From contig NZ_CP044990.1 in the NCBI RefSeq assembly GCF_009017495.1, positions 1,569,001 to 1,633,000 on the forward strand: DNA of 64,000 bases, read 5' to 3'. This DNA is from Deinococcus sp. AJ005. GTDB taxonomy: Bacteria; Deinococcota; Deinococci; Deinococcales; Deinococcaceae. This document shows positions 47,843 to 56,974 of this stretch, one piece after another; the stretch's first letter is position 1; every line of letters starts with the position of its first letter. The position numbers were made by a program, and so were the translations under genes. The notes below the pieces were generated by a model, which was not told the DNA's origin, made no database searches, and saw nothing but the letters and a program-made list of their open reading frames with translations.

Positions 47843-48772
47843 CTACGTAAAGATGCTCCGGGGCAGGTACAGGCTGACCAGCCAGTTGGGAGCGTCCACG
47901 ATCTCGCTGATCCGCAGGTCCGCTGCCACACTGCACAGCAGATAGGCTTCCTGCGGTGACAGGCCATACTCGCCAGTCATGAAATCCACCATTGAGCGGG
48001 TGGCGTCCTGTGCGGCGGCGTACAGGTCCGGGCCAATCCCAGTGGTGACCTGATAGCCCGCCCGATCAATGTGGCCTGTGACGGGGCCGGGTGTCGAGAA
48101 ACGCGGCGTTTTCAGGTGTGCCGCTTTTTTCAGGGTGAAGCGCAGCGTCACGTGCATGGCCGATTCGATGGCGGTGCCGCAGACCTCGCCGTCACCCTGG
48201 GCCGCGTGGGTGTCGCCCACCGAGAACAGTGCGCCGGGTACAGCCACCGGCAGATACAGCGTGGACCCTGCCGTCAGGTCACGAATGTCCATGTTGCCGC
48301 CCACAGCCCGGGGCGGCACAATCGAGTGTGGCCCAGCCTCGGCGGGCGCGTTGCCGATGGTACCGGGGAAGGGCCGCACCGGCACCCGGATGCCCGGCAG
48401 GAACTCCGCCGAGGAGTCGCTGTACTGCCATAGCTTGAGGTACGGATCAGCGAATTCATCCGCCAGCAGGCCGAAGCCGGGAATGATGGCCGTCCAGCCG
48501 AAGCCCGAGGGCCGGAATTCCAGAATGTCGACCTGCAACGCGTCGCCCGGCTCCGCGCCGTGGACATAGACCGGGCCAGTTACCGGATTGATCTTCGAGA
48601 AGTCCAGCGCCGTCACATCTGAAGAGGTGGACTTTGGCGTGAACTGACCGCCGCCAGAGTCGATGACCTCGAATTCGATGGTCTCGCCGCTCTCGACTTC
48701 CAGCGCGGGGGGCAGGCTGTTGTCCCAGCCGTAATGGTGGTCGTGGATGGTGCATTTGGGTCTGTTTGTCAC
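47843..48772 (-). CDS. fmdA: Acetamidase/formamidase family protein
   Basis: A 309-residue amidase that hydrolyses small amides to ammonia and acid. Typical family landmarks: HHYGWDNSLPPALEVESGE (residues about 12-30), PVTGPVYVHGAEPGDALQVDI, PHSIVPPRAVGGNMDIRDL and VGDTHAAQGDGEVCGTAIE with the metal-binding His/Glu positions. Located downstream of a peptide-type importer on the same strand, separated from it by a MITE-like element, suggesting uptake and hydrolysis of amide compounds as nitrogen source. Confidence 0.93.
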   Translation of the reverse strand: MTNRPKCTIHDHHYGWDNSLPPALEVESGETIEFEVIDSGGGQFTPKSTSSDVTALDFSKINPVTGPVYVHGAEPGDALQVDILEFRPSGFGWTAIIPGFGLLADEFADPYLKLWQYSDSSAEFLPGIRVPVRPFPGTIGNAPAEAGPHSIVPPRAVGGNMDIRDLTAGSTLYLPVAVPGALFSVGDTHAAQGDGEVCGTAIESAMHVTLRFTLKKAAHLKTPRFSTPGPVTGHIDRAGYQVTTGIGPDLYAAAQDATRSMVDFMTGEYGLSPQEAYLLCSVAADLRISEIVDAPNWLVSLYLPRSIFT

Positions 48773-48785
48773 TGGAATCCTCCTC

Positions 48786-48925
48786 TTATACGAATTCCGC
48801 TTGATTCCTTAAACCTTCTGGAAAGCGCCGAAGATTTAATCCATACGCGGAACCCGTCTTCTTTCCCATTCGCGTCCGCTCGGATTTCAAGGTTTTTGCA
48901 AACCTTTCAATCGGAATCCGTATAC
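48786..48925. repeat. MITE-like element, copy 3
   Basis: 140 bp from TTATACGAATTCCGCTTG to TTTCAATCGGAATCCGTATAC; the ends are inverted repeats of each other and of copies 1 and 2. It fills almost the whole gap between the binding-protein gene and the amidase gene. Confidence 0.75.
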
Positions 48926-48927
48926 TT

Positions 48928-50535
48928 TTACTTCTTGACCGAGAGCCGCTCGTAGTTGATGAAATGCGTTGGGTCGAGCAGGTCGTCCACGCCGCCCACC
49001 AGTCGGTCGGACTTCATGGTGTAGCGCACCTCGTGGAACACGGGCACCCACACCGCCTGCTTGTTCAGGGCCGCAAAGATGCTGGCGTACTCCTTGAGAC
49101 GGGCGGCCTGCTGAGCGGGTGCCACCATGCGGTCGCCCTTCTCGGCACGGGCGTCCAGCGCCTTGTCACACACGAAAGGCCAGTTCCAACCGCCCTGCAC
49201 CGCGCTCCGGCACGACAGGATCGGCCAGTAGAAGTCGCTGGGGTCCGGGTAATCCTGCGTCCAGGCCAGACCCCCTGACCAGACCATCGCCGCCGTTTTA
49301 GGCGTGCTGGCCGCGTCGATCACGCTGCTCTGGGCCAGGCTCTTGAGCTGCACCTTCACGCCAATCTGCGCCAGATCCTGCTGGATGCTCTGGGCGATGC
49401 GCGGGTTGGGGTCGGTGGAGGTGGTGTAAAGGGTTGTCTCGAAGCCGTTTTTGAATCCGGCTGCTGCGAGCAGCGTCTTGGCCTTGGCCGGATCGTAGGC
49501 GTAGCCCTTCTCGGTCTTGTCGTAGCCGGGCATCAGCGGCGGCAGGACACCCCTGGCCACCACGCCACGCCCGTTGATGATCCGCAGAATCTTGGTCTTG
49601 TCGATGGCCATGTTGATGGCCTGCCGCACCCGCACGTCCTTCAGCGGCCCCACGCCCGTGTTCAGGCTGAGATACGTCGTGTTCACTGACGTCTTGGAAA
49701 ACACGTTGGCCTTGAGCTTGGGATCGCGCGTCACCTGCAAGAACTGGGCGGGCGGAATGCCGTCGCCGAGCAGGTCGATCTCGCCGCGCTGAAGGCTGAG
49801 GTAGGCGACGCTGGGGTCCAGCCCCACCTTGACCGTGACCCCGTCCAGATACGGCATGTCCGCCATGAAGTAGTTCGGGTTGCGCTCGAACTGAAGCTGC
49901 TGGCCGCTGACCCAGGATTTCAGCTTGAACGGCCCGGTGCCGACGGGTTGATGCCCGAAGTCCTCTCCGGCCTTGGCCACAGCCTCTTTAGGCACGATGA
50001 ACGCGAAATTCATGGCCATGATGTTGAGGAAGGCGGCGTTGGGGGCGTTCAGCGTGATCTTGACCTTGTCGGGGGCCAGCACCGCAATGCCTGAAACGGC
50101 CTTGGCCTTGCCGTCCACGAACGCCTGCGCGCCTGCGATGTCGGTGTAAAAGCTCTGGCCCGGACTCTTGGTCTTGGGATCAAGCACCCGTTCCAAGCTG
50201 TACTTCACGTCGTCGGCAGTCATGACCCGGCCATTGTGGAACTTCACGCCTTTTCGCAGGGTGAAAGTGTAGGTCTTGCCGTCCTTGGAAACGTCGGGCA
50301 TTTTGGCGGCCAGACGCGGTGTCAGCGTGGTTCCGCCGGAGGTGTAATCCAGCAGGGCGTCGAAGACCATCTTCTCCATCGGCCAGTTCTGGTAGTCGTA
50401 ACCGACGGCGGGGTCCAAGGTGGTCACGTCGTCCTTGTACGAGACCGTGATACTGCCGCCCTGCTGAGGCGCGGCGTGGGCAGTTCCGAGAAGCAACGTC
50501 AGGCCGAGCAGTGTCCGTCCGGTGAATCTTTTCAT
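48928..50535 (-). CDS. Extracellular solute-binding protein, family 5
   Basis: A 535-residue secreted binding protein (signal MKRFTGRTLLGLTLLLGTAHA). Family-5 traits: TLRKGVKFHNGRVMTADDVKYS (near 80-100) and LKDVRVRQAINMAIDK. The stop codon is 2 nt from the MITE-like repeat. The ATG at 50535 is chosen for the signal peptide; the upstream part of the frame has none. It belongs to the operon with permeases at 50588-52398 and is followed by the amidase. Ligand unknown. Confidence 0.93.
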   Translation of the reverse strand: MKRFTGRTLLGLTLLLGTAHAAPQQGGSITVSYKDDVTTLDPAVGYDYQNWPMEKMVFDALLDYTSGGTTLTPRLAAKMPDVSKDGKTYTFTLRKGVKFHNGRVMTADDVKYSLERVLDPKTKSPGQSFYTDIAGAQAFVDGKAKAVSGIAVLAPDKVKITLNAPNAAFLNIMAMNFAFIVPKEAVAKAGEDFGHQPVGTGPFKLKSWVSGQQLQFERNPNYFMADMPYLDGVTVKVGLDPSVAYLSLQRGEIDLLGDGIPPAQFLQVTRDPKLKANVFSKTSVNTTYLSLNTGVGPLKDVRVRQAINMAIDKTKILRIINGRGVVARGVLPPLMPGYDKTEKGYAYDPAKAKTLLAAAGFKNGFETTLYTTSTDPNPRIAQSIQQDLAQIGVKVQLKSLAQSSVIDAASTPKTAAMVWSGGLAWTQDYPDPSDFYWPILSCRSAVQGGWNWPFVCDKALDARAEKGDRMVAPAQQAARLKEYASIFAALNKQAVWVPVFHEVRYTMKSDRLVGGVDDLLDPTHFINYERLSVKK

Positions 50536-50587
50536 GGCTCTCCTTTCCAGCAAAAGAACGTGCAGCACTAGAATTTCCAGCACAACA

Positions 50588-51508
50588 TCACGAGTAGCGA
50601 ATCCGGGGATCAAGGGCGAGCTGAACGAGATCGGCGAGCAGATTGGCCAGGGTAATCACCACCGCACTGAAGATCACCACCCCCACGATGACCGGAATAT
50701 CCACCACCCGGATGGCGTCCCAGACCAGTCGGCCCAGGCCAGGCCAGCCGAAGACGCTCTCCACCACCACCACCCCGCCCATGAAGACGCCGATGTCCAG
50801 GCCAATCATGCTGATGATGGGTGGGGCGGCGTTCCGCAGCGCGTGGCGCACCACCACCCGGCTCTGCGACAGCCCCTTGGCGCGGGCGGTGCGCACGTAG
50901 TCGCGCGCCAGCACTTCCAGCAGGCTGGAGCGGATGACACGGGCGTACCACCCGGCCCCGCCCAGGCCCAGCGTCAGGGCGGGTAGAAACAGGTGCGAGA
51001 GGCCGCCGTAGCCGCCCAGCGGAAAAAGATTCAGCCCGTAAGCCAGCAGATAGACCAGACTCAGGCCCAGCCAGAACTGCGGTGCAGACGCCCCCAGGAA
51101 GGCGAACCCCATCACCAGCCGGTCCGGCCAGCGCCCACGTTTCAGCGCCGCCCAGATGCCCAGCGGCAGCCCCATCAGCAGTTCCAGCGCCACGGCCCCC
51201 AGCATGAGCTGGAACGTGGGCCACACCCGCGAGGCGATCAGCGGGCGCACCGCTGTCTGCTGCTTGTAGGAGCGTCCCAGATCCCCTTGAAGCAGATGGG
51301 TCAGGTACAGCGCGTACTGCGCGACGAAGGGCCGGTCCAGTCCCAGTTCCCGCCGGATACTGTCGACTGTCTGCACGCTGGCACTCGGCCCGGCCACCAG
51401 CCGGGCCGGGTCGGCGGGCAGCAGGAAGATCAGGCTAAAAGTGAAGACCGAGGCGACTAACAGCACGCCGAGGCTCTGCAAGACCCGCGACACCGTGAAG
51501 GTCAGCAT
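50588..51508 (-). CDS. Peptide-type ABC permease, DppB family
   Basis: A 306-residue permease: the N-terminal helix SLGVLLVASVFTFSLIFLLP, then LTHLLQGDLGRSYKQQT and the loop DYVRTARAKGLSQSRVVVRHALRNA. C-terminus ALDPRIRYS. Its ATG overlaps the stop of the DppC-like gene (ATGA). Confidence 0.94.
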   Translation of the reverse strand: MLTFTVSRVLQSLGVLLVASVFTFSLIFLLPADPARLVAGPSASVQTVDSIRRELGLDRPFVAQYALYLTHLLQGDLGRSYKQQTAVRPLIASRVWPTFQLMLGAVALELLMGLPLGIWAALKRGRWPDRLVMGFAFLGASAPQFWLGLSLVYLLAYGLNLFPLGGYGGLSHLFLPALTLGLGGAGWYARVIRSSLLEVLARDYVRTARAKGLSQSRVVVRHALRNAAPPIISMIGLDIGVFMGGVVVVESVFGWPGLGRLVWDAIRVVDIPVIVGVVIFSAVVITLANLLADLVQLALDPRIRYS

Positions 51509-52398
51509 CAGTTCGCTCCGTTGGGGTCAAGGGCGTCGCGCAGGCCCTCGCCCAGCAGATTGAAACCCAATGAAGTAACCAGAATGGCCGCGCCGGGAAA
51601 CAGCACCAGCCACGGCGCGGTGGTCAGGTAACTCTGCGATTCGTTGATAATGCCGCCCCAACTGGGGGTCGGCGGTTGCACCCCTACACCCAGAAAGGAC
51701 AGGGTGGCTTCCAGCAGCACGGTGGTGCCGATGCCCAGCGAACCCCACACCAGCGCGGTAGGCAGCAGGTGGGGCACGATGTGCCGGCGCAGGATGCGGC
51801 TGCCGGAGGCCCCGACGGCCTGGGCGGCCTCCACGAACTCGCGCTCACGCAGCGAGATCACCTGGGCATAGATCACCCGCGCCACCGCCACCCAGTTGAG
51901 CAGCGCGATCACCAGCGTCACGATCCACAGGCTGGGCCGCAACACCGCCGTGAGCGCAATGGCAAGAAGCAAAACCGGAAAGGCCATCATCACGTCGGTG
52001 AAACGCATGATCAGCGTGCCGATCAATCCGCGTCCCATTCCCCCCAGCGCCCCCAGCAACACGCCGATAACAACGGCAATGCCGTTGGCGACGATGCCCA
52101 CCAGGAGCGAGGCCCGCGCCCCCCACAGCAGCCGCGAAAGCAGATCCCGTCCCAGCAGATCAGTTCCGAGCAGAAAGGCCGTTCCTGGCGGCTGGGGTGC
52201 CCCTTCCAGTGAGATGCCGTCCGGGAACTGAAAGTTAGGATCGTGTGGCGCGATCCAGGGGGCCAGCAACGCGGCCAGAATGATCAGACTGCACAGGACC
52301 AGGCCCAGCAGGGCGGCCTTGTCGCGGGAGAAGCGTCTCCAGGCCACTGAACGCGGCTTTGGAGCGCGGGCTGCTGGGGCAGTCGGCAGTGCAGTCAA
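51508..52398 (-). CDS. Peptide-type ABC permease, DppC family
   Basis: A 296-residue permease with the helix LLGLVLCSLIILAALLAPWI and the motif LLGTDLLGRDLLSRLLWGARAS (positions about 78-100). Loop REREFVEAAQAVGASGSRILRRH is present. The start is TTG at 52398; an upstream ATG was not found. First gene of the four-gene unit permease, permease, binding protein, amidase. Confidence 0.93.
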   Translation of the reverse strand: MTALPTAPAARAPKPRSVAWRRFSRDKAALLGLVLCSLIILAALLAPWIAPHDPNFQFPDGISLEGAPQPPGTAFLLGTDLLGRDLLSRLLWGARASLLVGIVANGIAVVIGVLLGALGGMGRGLIGTLIMRFTDVMMAFPVLLLAIALTAVLRPSLWIVTLVIALLNWVAVARVIYAQVISLREREFVEAAQAVGASGSRILRRHIVPHLLPTALVWGSLGIGTTVLLEATLSFLGVGVQPPTPSWGGIINESQSYLTTAPWLVLFPGAAILVTSLGFNLLGEGLRDALDPNGAN

Positions 52399-52721
52399 GT
52401 TTGCCCCAATAAGCTGGTGCCGTGGGAAGTTCGCCCGCTATAGACGGGCGCGCAGGACTGGACAAAGGACGGACAAGCTGACATGACGGATGGGCACAGA
52501 AAACGTCGTGGTGGGGCCAGATCCAGGAATGTGGCGGGATGCACTCTGGGAAGATACTCCTCCGACAACCGAAAGGGGTGAAGAAGCGCGCCAGACCGTC
52601 AATTCGGGCCATGCTGTCTGAATCCCGCGAACAGGGATACACCCCCCTGCACCTGATGCACGACAGCCTGTCCGAGCTGTTGCGGCGCAGCATTTTCCAG
52701 GTATAGCTCAACCAGATGACG
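52399..52721. other. Gap before the insertion-sequence remnant
   Basis: 323 bases with no complete gene. A frame on the plus strand at 52580-52708 (SREQGYTPLHLMHDSLSELL) looks like the tail of a lost coding region but has no start and I cannot identify it. Confidence 0.4.
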
Positions 52722-53953
52722 CTCAGTCCCCAACAGTTTTAGAGGGTGCTTGAAATCTGTCGTCCAGCAAGTGAGAACAGGGAGCGTCTCCCACTGCCCT
52801 GAAATCGCTGAGTCACTGCTTGGCTTGTCACTTCTCCCGATACCGCAAAAATCACGTAGAACTGCTCGCCCTGGCGTTGATCGGAGCCAGAGACGTTCGC
52901 CACGTGGCACTGGCCGAGTGCTTCCCCGGCAACGCTCAAACGGCTTCTCTCATCCGACAGATCAAGTGCTTCTTTCACCAGCATCTGCTGTGTCCTTTGG
53001 AAGTTGCGCGTCTGGTTCTGGTGTTGCTCCCTGATGTGACACGGCAGGAATTCACCCTTGACCGCGCCTTCTTGGGCAGAACAGACTATCGTCGTGAGAT
53101 GGCACCCGTATGGGGCTACTCCTCCACATGAGGACGCTTGCCCGCAACTGGGAATCGGGGAAGACCGCTGTGAACGCGCTGCATAGAGGTAACAGTGGGA
53201 CGAGTACCCGCCTAGCCTTGCTGGACGAGGCGCTGTTGCTGTTGGACTGCGGCGAGGTTGCCACGATCTACGCAGCCCGGGAATTTATTGGCCAGGCGTG
53301 GATTCAGGGATTGGCCGAACGAGATCTGCTCATCACCGTCCGGCTCTGCGTCGATATTCGCATTGAAGACCTGCCAGCGGGCGATTAGGCTGATCGGCCT
53401 GCGGTCCGGAAAGAAGGCGATGCTGCTCAACGGTGTGGAGGTAGTCTTCGGCACTGACCGGGCGGCGCGGGGCAGGCCAGTGGATCAGGGTCAGTCCACG
53501 GCGTCCAGCCCCAGCTCTCTACGGTCTACCGATGAACGTCGCCACAGACCCAGATAGATCAGGGATTCCCCTGATCGTGGCGAGCAACGCCACCGCCGCC
53601 CGTTGCATTCTGAAGGGGGACCGCCAGCGCTGGGAGATCGAATGTCTGTTCAGGGCGCTCAAAACCAAGGGCTTTCGGTTGGAAAACACCTATACGACGC
53701 TCCCCGGTCATGTGACGCGGCTGCTCTGTCTGCTGACCCTGGCGTATGTGTGGAGCGTTTTGGTCGGCATCGACCAGGACATAACCCTTAAAAGCCATGG
53801 ACGACGGGCATGGAGTGTCGTGACTCTGGGCCTCCGGTCGCTCGTTTGGGCGTCTTCCCGTCAGGTCGGGGCTTCGGTAGATGAACTGCTCCACCTCATT
53901 GGACTCTGGACGCTGCACCAGACGGCGGGCGCGGAAAGTGTTGGATACTGAGG
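52722..53953 (+). mobile_element. IS4-family insertion sequence, degenerate
   Basis: About 1.23 kb bounded by near-matching terminal inverted repeats: GCTCAGTCCCCAACAGTTTT (left) and CCTCAGTATCCAACACTTTC (right, read inward). The interior carries an IS4-type transposase in at least three frames. No clear target-site duplication was found. Confidence 0.75.
52811..53951 (+). pseudogene. Frameshifted IS4-family transposase
   Basis: Pieces in three frames: N-terminal part (CHFSRYRKNHVELLALALIG, then SLIRQIKCFFHQHLLCPLEV) to about 53131 with a stop; middle part at 53118-53388 (RLALLDEALLLLDCGEVATIY and GLAERDLLITVRLCVDIRIED); C-terminal part 53544-53951 (GDRQRWEIECLFRALKTKGF). The usual YREK signature is D-x-x-R-x-x-x-E-x6-K here: the tyrosine is replaced by aspartate. 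With breaks and this change it is very likely inactive. Confidence 0.75.
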
Positions 53954-53990
53954 TCCTACTGACCCCCACGCCTAGTAAACTGCACTCCAG

Positions 53991-54752
53991 ATGCGTAAGT
54001 TCATGGCCTTTGGCGACGTACACGCCGATTTTGAGACATTGTGGTCCGCCCTGCGCGCCGCGAGTTGCGTGGACGGCGCGTTCCTGCCGACGCCCCCGGT
54101 GCAGGCCGGACTGTTCCAGGTGGTGATCATCGGTGATCTGGTCCATCCCAAGAACGAGCGCGAGTATGCTCGGCTGACCGGCCTGCCGCGCTTCGATATG
54201 TATGACCCGGAACATCTGCTGGTGGCCGCCCGCAATCAGGCGGCGCAACTGGACCTTCTGCGGGCCTATCAGGCTGCCGCGCCGCACTCGGTCCATATCC
54301 TGCTGGGCAACCACGACGACGCGGTACTGAACGGTAGCTTCACGCTGGGGACCAGCGGCGGCCTGGTGCATCTTGAATTCGATCCTGAGCGCGGCGGCGT
54401 CCTGCTGCCAGAGCACCTGCGAGCCTGGATCGCTCAGTTTCCCCGCGAACTGCGGGTGGGGGCGGTCCAGTTCTCTCACGTCTCGCCGCTGCCCGCCCAT
54501 ACGCATTACGACGACCTGTTCTATGCGGATCGGAGCACCAAGCACTGGTTCCGTGACACGCCGGAATACGTGGAGATGGCGGGTCTGGACTTCGGGGTCT
54601 ACGGCCACACGCAGGTCGATGACGGCATCCTGCTGGACCAGGACCACCGTTTTGCCATGATCGATGCGCTGCACGCCCGCGAGTACCTGGAACTGATGCT
54701 TGGTGACTCCGGTGACGGAACACTTCAGGCGGTGCGGGCCGTTCCCTTCTGA
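53991..54752 (+). CDS. Metallophosphoesterase, calcineurin type
   Basis: A 253-residue hydrolase with the metal-binding set GDVHADFET (residues 8-16), IIGDLVHPK, LLGNHDD and VYGHTQVDDG. A helical region about 80 residues long lies between the second and third motifs. Probably cytoplasmic, acting on a nucleotide or phosphoester. TAAACT at 53976-53981 lies 9 nt before the ATG, so the transcript may be leaderless. Begins 37 nt after the IS remnant. Confidence 0.9.
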   Translation: MRKFMAFGDVHADFETLWSALRAASCVDGAFLPTPPVQAGLFQVVIIGDLVHPKNEREYARLTGLPRFDMYDPEHLLVAARNQAAQLDLLRAYQAAAPHSVHILLGNHDDAVLNGSFTLGTSGGLVHLEFDPERGGVLLPEHLRAWIAQFPRELRVGAVQFSHVSPLPAHTHYDDLFYADRSTKHWFRDTPEYVEMAGLDFGVYGHTQVDDGILLDQDHRFAMIDALHAREYLELMLGDSGDGTLQAVRAVPF

Positions 54753-54794
54753 GCCGGCCCCGGCTGAAATCTGCCCGCAGGGCTGCTGTGCTTG

Positions 54795-54823
54795 TTGACA
54801 AGTTCCCAGAGCGCGGCTATCCT
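54795..54823 (+). promoter_or_regulatory. Promoter of the tRNA-Asp/tRNA-Phe unit
   Basis: TTGACA (54795-54800), 17-bp spacer, TATCCT (54818-54823), about 57 nt before the first tRNA. Both boxes are close to the sigma-70 consensus. Confidence 0.7.
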
Positions 54824-54880
54824 TAACCCCGCTGCTTTTCGCGGGCAGCACAATGACAATCAAGCACCAGAAAAAGTATT

Positions 54881-54956
<76 letters not shown>

Positions 54957-54983
54957 CTGTTTTCTCTCCTGTAGGGAAAGCAA

Positions 54984-55059
54984 GGCTGGATAGCTCAGCT
55001 GGTAGAGCAAACGATTGAAAATCGTTGGGTCGCCGGTTCAAGTCCGGCTCTGGCCACCA
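54984..55059 (+). tRNA. tRNA-Phe (anticodon GAA)
   Basis: Acceptor GGCTGGA with TCTGGCC (two G-U pairs), discriminator A and encoded CCA. The anticodon stem AACGA/TCGTT encloses TTGAAAA, anticodon GAA. It lies 27 nt after tRNA-Asp, in the same transcript. Confidence 0.96.
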
Positions 55060-55063
55060 AGTT

Positions 55064-55092
55064 TAAACCTCGTCTTCGGGCGGGGTTTTTTC
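55064..55092 (+). terminator. Terminator after the tRNA pair
   Basis: AAACCTCG pairs with CGGGGTTT around TCTTCGGG and is followed by a TTTTTT run. Positioned 5 nt after tRNA-Phe and just before the stop of the convergent Nudix gene. Confidence 0.85.
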
Positions 55093-55103
55093 ATTATTCG
55101 AGC

Positions 55104-55568
55104 TTATGCTTCCCGATTCACGATGTGCCGCACTGTTCCGTCGTCCCCGTCCAGCAACTCCCCAACGATCAGCGGGTAGACGGGGCGGGATTCAATTTCG
55201 GCCAGCGGAATCCACTCGCAGATCACGTCGTTGTTGTCCAGGACGCTGAATGAATCGCCCGGCAGTTCGGGCGGTGCGTCCATGCGGAAATAAAAGCCGA
55301 TCTCATGCTGACGCCCGTGCGCTGGGCCAAAGAAGCTTGCCACGATGCCCAGCAGGCGCAACTCGCCGGACGTTGTTCCTGTTTCCTCGCGTCAATCCCG
55401 CTCGGCGCAACTGTGGGCGTCTTCATCCGTGGCGAGTGCGCCGCCGGGCAGATACCAGAAGCCGATGCCGCGTTCGGTGTTTGCCAGCAGCATCCCGTCC
55501 CGCACGCAGACAATCGCCACCCGCACGCTGAATTTCAGACCGCCCAGCGGAATACGGATGTCGGTCAC
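55104..55568 (-). pseudogene. Nudix hydrolase interrupted by an in-frame TGA
   Basis: A continuous frame from GTG 55568 codes for a Nudix-type protein of about 154 residues: VAIVCVRDGMLLANTERGIG, then FWYLPGGALATDEDAHSCAERD, stop, REETGTTSGEL, and a normal C-terminal half to 55104. The stop (TGA, 55392-55394) falls inside the Nudix box just before REETG, where the family has Leu, Trp or a similar residue. Without it the box would be complete. A single-base nonsense mutation, sequencing error or recoding are the options. Its GTG overlaps the LRV gene stop (GTGA), so it is the last member of that operon. Confidence 0.75.
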
Positions 55569-56974
55569 GCGTCTGCTCTGGCCAGTTCCGCCTCGGCGCG
55601 CACGCTGGGGTCTGCGTCACCTTTCAAGCTGTCGCGCAGAGCGGGGGAGAGGTCCGCACGGCCAGCCACGGCCAGCCGCACCCCGGCGTCTGAATCCTCG
55701 CCCAGCGCCTGAAGCAACTCGGGCGGGAGGTCTTGATGGGCAGCAGCGGCCCGGCGCACCCCGACATTTGCGTCCTGGGCCAGCGTTGCCAGTGTGTTTG
55801 CACCCGGCGCAGCGGCATAAGCCACCGCACGCCGCACTTCCGCATTCTTATCTGTCGCCAGCCGTGCCAGCCGCTGCGGTCCCAGATCAGGCCGCACCGC
55901 CAGGATGGTGCGGATGGTGGGATCGGCGTCGGCCAGCAGCACATCCAGCACACTGGCGGGCAGGGGATCGGCACTCGCCACATGCAGGCGGATGTCCTGT
56001 TCCGGGGCGCGGGCCAGCGCCAGGATCGCACCCTCGGGCAGATCGTCACGCTCCAGCACGGCGCGGCGCACGGATTCCGCCTCATCGTGTGCCAGCTTTT
56101 CCAGAACGGCGGGTGTGGCGTCCGGGCGGCGGGCCAGTGCGGCGCGCACATCCGGGTCTGCATCAGTTTCGGCCTTGAACAGCCACGCGGCAGGCACGCT
56201 CCAGGCTTGCAGCGCCGCCGCGCGGACGGGGGCTTCATCACTACTCGCCAGCCATTCACGCACGTTATGCGGCAGATCTACCCGGCGTGCCAGGGTGGCC
56301 AGCACGTCCGTATCTCCGTCCGCCGCCAGAGTCAGCATGCAGTCCAGCGGCAGGTCCAGACGGCGGGTAATACTGGCGCGCACCAGACCGTGGCCGTCCT
56401 GCACCAGCGTCCGCATCACGTCGCCGGGCAGATCAGGGCGCGCAGCCACGGCCTTTCTCACGTCGTAATCATCGTCGGCGGCCAGTTGGCGGGTCAGCAG
56501 AGGCGAGAGTTCGGCACGCCTCGCCACCGCCTCTCTGATCTGCCAGCCCGCGTCTCCGGCCAGCGCCGCCACCCGCACCTCGCTCAACTGTGGGCGCGAG
56601 GCCAGCGCCGTCCGCACGCTGTAGTCCTCGTGGCGCAGGGCAGCGTCCAGCACCCATTCAGGAACGGTGTGCAGGGATAGCAACGCCGCCACCCCCTCTC
56701 CCGGAAACACATTCAGAAAGCCGGGACGCGCCAGCCGTAGCAGCGGCAGTCCCGGATTGTCCATCACGTCCTGTGGGTAGGCGGCAGCCAGCGCGCCCAG
56801 CACCTCCAGTGGCGCGTTGGGATGCCGCGCCACCCGTGCGCGTACCCGCGCGTCCGGGTGGGCGCTGAGGCCCGACAGCACAGACGCCGTGGCGCGGGGG
56901 TGCGCCGCTGCCTCCAGCGCGCCGTCTGGCCCCAGGGCGGTCAGCGTGCGCGGATCAAGTTCAGAGGAGGTCAT
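55565..56974 (-). CDS. Leucine-rich-variant / HEAT-like repeat protein
   Basis: A 469-residue protein made of about 15 units of roughly 24-30 residues with the pattern A-x-x-x-D-x-x-V-R-x-A-x-A-x-R-P-x-L-x-x-x-x-L (for example DYDVRKAVAARPDLPGDVMR and DPDVRAALARRPDATPAVLE). These are LRV-type helical repeats that form a right-handed solenoid and bind proteins. No enzyme motif. It overlaps NudC at its start by 14 nt and the Nudix gene at its end by 4 nt, so it is part of the chain 59985 to 55104. Possibly a scaffold for the neighbouring enzymes. Confidence 0.9.
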   Translation of the reverse strand: MTSSELDPRTLTALGPDGALEAAAHPRATASVLSGLSAHPDARVRARVARHPNAPLEVLGALAAAYPQDVMDNPGLPLLRLARPGFLNVFPGEGVAALLSLHTVPEWVLDAALRHEDYSVRTALASRPQLSEVRVAALAGDAGWQIREAVARRAELSPLLTRQLAADDDYDVRKAVAARPDLPGDVMRTLVQDGHGLVRASITRRLDLPLDCMLTLAADGDTDVLATLARRVDLPHNVREWLASSDEAPVRAAALQAWSVPAAWLFKAETDADPDVRAALARRPDATPAVLEKLAHDEAESVRRAVLERDDLPEGAILALARAPEQDIRLHVASADPLPASVLDVLLADADPTIRTILAVRPDLGPQRLARLATDKNAEVRRAVAYAAAPGANTLATLAQDANVGVRRAAAAHQDLPPELLQALGEDSDAGVRLAVAGRADLSPALRDSLKGDADPSVRAEAELARADA

